Shown: piece by piece, positions 59,903-64,000 of the stretch | Position numbering within the stretch: the first letter of the stretch is position 1 | Layout of the letters: every line of letters begins with the position of its first letter | DNA from: RXOA01 sp964547105 | GTDB lineage: Bacteria; Bipolaricaulota; Bipolaricaulia; UBA7950; UBA9294 | DNA: 64,000 nt | Direction of reading: 5' to 3' | Assembly (NCBI GenBank): GCA_964547105.1 | Contig: CAZJLO010000004.1 | Coordinates: 1-64,000, forward strand | The notes under the pieces: model-generated | What the model saw: the letters and a program-made list of their open reading frames with translations, nothing else | Told to the model about the DNA's origin: nothing | Database searches by the model: none | Made by a program: the position numbers and the translations under genes

Positions 59903-62900
59903 TTGATCAGGGCGAAGATGAAGGTTGGCGGCAGACGATGCATGCGAAGGATCGTTGGGCGTGCAGGGTGGATCCTCCTTGTGGGCGTGGTCTTTCTCTC
60001 GGGAATCGGCGCTACGCCGACGGCGAGCATCTCCGTGAGCGATGAACTGATCACAGTGGACGATCTGGCGGGAACGTTCGTGGTGACGGTGCTGTTCGAC
60101 CAGACGATGAGCGAAACATCCTCCCCCGACATTGGTTTCGATCCCATGATTTCGGGAACGCTGACCGGCGGTGTCGGGCTGTGGAGCAGCTCGGGTGCGT
60201 TCGAGAACGACCGATACACCCTTTCGTTGACCGTGGTCGACGCAGATGAGGAAACAATCGGCGTAGACGTTGCGGTGTCGGCGGCACGGAATCCGGGGTT
60301 CGAAGACATGGAGGCTGTGGTTCTGTCGGATGCGTTCGACATCGATACAGCCGCTCCCGTGGTCGTCACCCAGGACATCACCGTTCAACTGGACGCGACC
60401 GGGAACGTGTCGATCACGGCGGGGCAGATCGATGCCGGATCGACGGATGCGTGCGGGATCGCAACGCGGGTTCTGGATGTCAGCGACTTCACATGCTCGG
60501 AGGTGGGGGCGAACACGGTGACGCTGACGGTGACCGACGTCAACGGCAACGCGGAGTCGGCGGAAGCCACGGTGACGGTGGAAGACAACGTCGCCCCGGA
60601 CGTCGTCACCCAGGACATCACCGTTCAACTGGACGCGACCGGGAACGTGTCGATCANNNNNNNNNNNNNNNNNNNNNNNNNNNNNNNNNNNNNNNNNNNN
60701 NNNNNNNNNNNNNNNNNNNNNNNNNNNNNNNNNNNNNNNNNNNNNNNNNNNNNNNNGGCAACGCGGAGTCGGCGGAAGCCACGGTGACGGTGGAAGACAA
60801 CGTCGCCCCGGCCATCACCCAAGTGGCTTCGTCTCAGATTGTCGAGTGTGACGGATTCGGCAATCTCGTAGAACTGGCCGGTTGGTTGTCCAACCACGGC
60901 GGGGCCGATGCGGCAGATGCGTGTGGATACGAGTGGAGCGACGACTTCATTGAGCCTTCGGATGCCTGCGGCGAGACAGGCTCGGCATCGGTGACATTCA
61001 CGGCAACCGACCCTTCGGGCAATTCGTCTTCCACCACAGCGGGATTCACCATCACCGATACGACCTCACCAGAGATTCTGTGGGATGAGCAGAAACAGTT
61101 CCCCGACTCTCAACTGATGGATGAGGATTGCTCGATCACGTTTCCGATTCTCGTGGATATTGCCGATGCGTGCTGTATCGCTGTGCCCGGGATCAGCTAT
61201 ACGATCCACAACCCCGGTGGGGTGACGATCGTGGACGAACTCGAGATTCGGCAGATCAGTTCGCAGGTCGTTCGCATCGAGGGTTCGATTACGCTCTCTG
61301 ATCTCTCCGGCTGTCCGCGAACGATCTCACTGGAAATCGAGGCCACCGACTGTTGCGGTCATACAAGCGGATCCACCGATCAGGTTGTGCTGACGGATTC
61401 ACTCCCACCGGCGATCGCGGTGGTGCTTGAAGATGCCGACATCACTGACGACTACATCTGCATGGCGACCCTTCCATTCACGGTCACCATTGCCGATAAC
61501 TGCTGTTTGGATCACGGTTCGCTGACGGTTGTCGCTCAATGGCTATCGGGCGCGGCTGTGTTCGAGCAGCCGACGTTCACCACCTCGATCACCGACCGAA
61601 CCTGCACCATTGTCGATGGCGAGATCCTTGCTCATGATCTTGCGTCGTGTTCTGCGACCGTAGAGCTGACGGTGACGATCAGCGACTGCTGCGGGAATAC
61701 CTACGAGGCAGTAGATCTGGGAACGGTCTACGACCGGTGTCCCCCTCACTTCACCGAGGATCCCCCCGACCAGTCGACGATCACGCTCCCCACCGATGCA
61801 GGAGATGCCCCGTATCTCCCGGCATCGAACGTGGCGGTGTTCGAGTGCGACGGGAACTACAACGTGCAGGACATCAACGCCTGGCTCTCCGAGACGGCGG
61901 CACTCGACTCCTGCAATCCCCCCGCAATCTGGTGGCCGACTGATGTCACCGGCTTTGTTGCAGCGTCCAATCTTCTTTGGAGCTGTTTCAGCGGGCCGTG
62001 CCCGGGCTGCTGCGGGGCGACAGGCCCCTACGGTTACACATCCACCGGCATTGGGACGGTGATCTTCGAGGCCGAAGATGCCTGCGGCAACAAGATTACG
62101 ACCGAAGATCCGCACGATCCCTCGTGGGCGAGCCCCAGCTTCGTCATTGTCGATACGATTCCCCCCGTTGCCGTGGATGATCCGCAATCCGGCTTTTCGT
62201 ATACGTTTGCCCAGCCCTCGTTCATCGAGTTTGTCGAGGAGATAGACGGCGTGCCGCGGTTTATCCTCCGGGAGAACACCCCGATCTACATCGATGTGCT
62301 GAGCAATGACGTCGATCTGTGCCGAACGGGCATGCACATTCTTGAGACAACAACGCCTTCGTATGGATCGGCGGCGATTCACGCTTCCGTTGGGATGCTT
62401 GCCGGCTCGTGCGAAGGTCAGATGATCCGCTACGCTCCGGCACCGGACTACAGTGGACCGGATGAGTTCGAGTACACGGTGCGCGATTGCAGTGGGAATA
62501 CCGACAGCGCGCATGTTGACGTCTATGTTTTCCGCGGGAATGAGGTTGACGATGTCTACCTTTCCGCATGGAACGGAGTTCCGCAGCGTTTTCGGCTATC
62601 CACGTCCGACGACATGCTGAACCGGATCGCGGATCCCGGTCGATTTCGATATGAGTTTGGCCTGATCGACCAGCCGGCATTGGGGGTCATTGTCGGATCT
62701 CTCGCCGATGTCCGTATCGAAGGGAACACGAGCTTCGCCGAACTTGCCTACGTCGCCGGAGATGGTGCCGAGGGGAGAGATGTTCTCCGGTGGCTCGTCA
62801 TCGATCCGTTCGGTGTCCGGCAAACGGCGGTATTGGATGTGCGGATCGAGGCGCGCACCGGCAGAACCGGCGAAGTCTCCGCCGGCGCCTTCCGGCAGGG

Positions 62901-63183
62901 ACAAGCGGTTGACATCATCCTGCCCGAAGGAATCTCCGCCGCCGATGCCGGTGTGCGGATTGAACGGCTGGGTGATCTGGGACTGGATACGACGATCCAT
63001 GTGATGGACGAAGCAGCTATCGATGACGTGATCGTCCCAGTTGTCCTGGCGGGGAAGACGATGCGACTCATCGTGCGGACCGAGGCCCTCGAAGCCGGAA
63101 CGTATCGCTTCACCGTGCCGGCAGGGGAGGGCGGGGATGCCCGGCTTGTCATTCGCATTGACGGTGAGGAGGACGATCGATGA
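59903..63183 (+). CDS. large secreted protein with tandem 80-residue HYR/Ig-like repeats (split by gap)
   Basis: A TTG at 59903 lies 5 bases after AGGAGG; ATG 59918 and 59942 are alternatives. A signal peptide (GWILLVGVVFLSGIGATPTA) is followed by a strand-rich domain and repeats of 80 residues (VVTQDITVQLDATGNVSI... to VEDNVAP). The 100-N gap cuts the second repeat. The frames on the two sides differ by one base only because 100 is a placeholder; a gap of 128 plus a multiple of 240 bases restores one frame. After the gap come Cys-paired Ig/HYR-like domains (ADACGYEWSDDF, DCCGHTSG, DCCGNTYE) and a cadherin-like region. No catalytic site seen; likely surface adhesion or scaffold. Confidence 0.82.
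60362..60656 (+). repeat. 240-bp tandem repeat (80 aa) running into the gap
   Basis: The unit from 60362 repeats exactly from 60602, and the sequence right of the gap (60757 on) matches the end of the unit (60545 on). High identity between copies explains the assembly break. Confidence 0.88.
60657..60756. other. assembly gap (100 N)
   Basis: Round-number placeholder inside tandem repeats. The repeat register predicts a real length of 128+240n bases. Confidence 0.97.
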
Positions 63184-64000
63184 TGGGTCTACGCGTCGGT
63201 TGGATGGCATGCATCGCAGTTGTCTTCGTGACAGTGGCCGTGGCCGCCAACCAACCGCCTCAAGGGGGGGACATTGCGCTTACGACGTGGGAAGGAACGC
63301 CAATACGCTTCGTCGTTGCGGCAACGGACCCCGATCTCGACTGCGCCTCGCAGACAGGACATCCATTGCGGTTTGCCGTTCTCACCCCACCGAGCCACGG
63401 TGTCGTCACCGGCGATTTTCAGGACGTCTTGTGCAGCGGGCAACAGGCATCGATCGCGCTGTGCTACACGCCTGGCGGATCATTCGTTGGGTCGGATCGC
63501 TTTGTGATCGAGGTTCTCGATCCATTGGATGAGCGAACCACCGTTGCGGTCTCGATCGAGGTACGCCAACCCAAGGAGGAAGGAACGCTTGCCGGCGATG
63601 TGGCGCTGACGCTGACGATCGATCCGCTGACCCCTTCTTTCCCGACGTTCACGGCCGATCTCGCTCTTGTCTACCGCCATGAGGGGGCGGCGGTGGAAGT
63701 CCGCGGCACCTGGAAGCAGATGGCCGGCACAACGGATGATGTATTCGACGATCTGAAACTCCTGATGCGGATGCCGTGTTCAACGGTGGGAAGCATTGCC
63801 GGGCGGGTCGACTTCGATCCGAACGCTTCCACGCCGCTGTTCGAATTTGCCGAGGTCAGCGGGGAGTTGATCGTGGATCCGATCTGGCTGACGACGACGT
63901 TTCACCTCGAACCACTGCAAACCTCTTCGTTCACAACGGTGGGCCTGTCCGGTCCGTTTCCGATGGGTGGAAGCTTGTCCGTCACGGCGACCCTGTCCAA
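63180..64000 (+). CDS. secreted Ig/cadherin-like protein (3' end outside window)
   Basis: The ATG at 63180 overlaps the stop of the preceding gene (ATGA) and a second ATG follows at 63183. The frame is open to the window end (273 codons). A signal peptide (VGWMACIAVVFVTVAVAA) leads into a beta-sandwich of cadherin/VCBS type (GGDIALTTWEGTPIRFVVAATDPD, LTPPSHGVVTGD, SFVGSDRFVIEVLDPLDE). The later part (TLAGDVALTLTIDPLTPSF...) is also strand-rich. It belongs with the upstream repeat protein in one operon; function unknown. Confidence 0.8.
   Translation, partial: MMGLRVGWMACIAVVFVTVAVAANQPPQGGDIALTTWEGTPIRFVVAATDPDLDCASQTGHPLRFAVLTPPSHGVVTGDFQDVLCSGQQASIALCYTPGGSFVGSDRFVIEVLDPLDERTTVAVSIEVRQPKEEGTLAGDVALTLTIDPLTPSFPTFTADLALVYRHEGAAVEVRGTWKQMAGTTDDVFDDLKLLMRMPCSTVGSIAGRVDFDPNASTPLFEFAEVSGELIVDPIWLTTTFHLEPLQTSSFTTVGLSGPFPMGGSLSVTATLS

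Noticed and set aside
1..64000. CRISPR arrays, transposases, integrases or phage genes
   Set aside because: No regularly spaced repeats of 25-40 bases, and no transposase or integrase motifs seen on either strand.

Overview
The window reads as a moderately GC-rich (roughly 60%) bacterial chromosome that is almost fully coding, with genes packed into long operons joined by 4-base ATGA/GTGA overlaps. A BamA-type Omp85 protein, a Skp-like chaperone, LolA/LolCDE-like parts and many signal-peptide proteins point to a diderm cell. The bamA-skp-fabZ order is kept, but the lipid A genes (lpxD, lpxA, lpxB) that normally sit there are missing. Purine turnover genes, a DUF35-thiolase pair and large PKD/CARDB/HYR-like secreted proteins fit an uncultured anaerobe. 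I lean towards a deep-branching diderm candidate phylum such as Bipolaricaulota (Acetothermia/OP1), but this is inference. Two runs of N (2558-2567 and 60657-60756) show it is a draft or metagenome scaffold.

Layout. 1-4104 (minus): a LolCDE/MacB-type ABC exporter with a LolA-like sorting protein cut by the window edge. 4214-6372 (minus): xpt-guaA, purine salvage and GMP synthesis. 6519-12398 (plus): a compact UMP operon pyrB-I-C-F-K-D-E, divergent from xpt. 12462-14228 (minus): adenine deaminase. 14326-23713: mostly surface and small proteins, including a PKD lipoprotein, two LysW-like zinc ribbons with an 18-residue Lys-rich peptide, two related CARDB proteins, an FmdB-type zinc ribbon, a NapH/NosR-like iron-sulfur membrane protein with a secreted partner, and two small unknown genes. 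Near 23856-24067 lies a compact promoter-ORF-terminator unit. 24140-26029 (minus): a secreted caspase-like protein.

26213-35078 (minus) is the most interesting stretch: a three-subunit xanthine-dehydrogenase-type enzyme, FdrA, a DUF1116 protein, a cyclase-family hydrolase and a DUF2877 protein. FdrA, DUF1116 and DUF2877 match the three subunits of the E. coli oxamate carbamoyltransferase (AllFGH). The cluster therefore looks like oxidation of an N-heterocycle, ring opening, and carbamoyl transfer that yields carbamoyl phosphate. Divergent from it (35394-37637, plus) is a GNAT-like gene, a thiolase and a DUF35 protein; the thiolase has Pro where the nucleophilic Cys belongs.

37682-43842 (minus): coaD, an M16 peptidase, an enlarged PNPase with two S1 domains, rpsO and an MTA/SAH-deaminase-type amidohydrolase. 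43963-59409 (plus): yraN, comM, bamA, skp-like, fabZ, ftcD, then the dcw block murD-ftsW-murG-murC-murB-ftsQ-ftsA-ftsZ, so envelope assembly, lipid synthesis and division lie on one strand. After a tRNA-Leu(CAA) on the minus strand, 59903-64000 holds two large secreted repeat proteins, one split by an assembly gap inside 240-bp tandem repeats and one cut by the window end.
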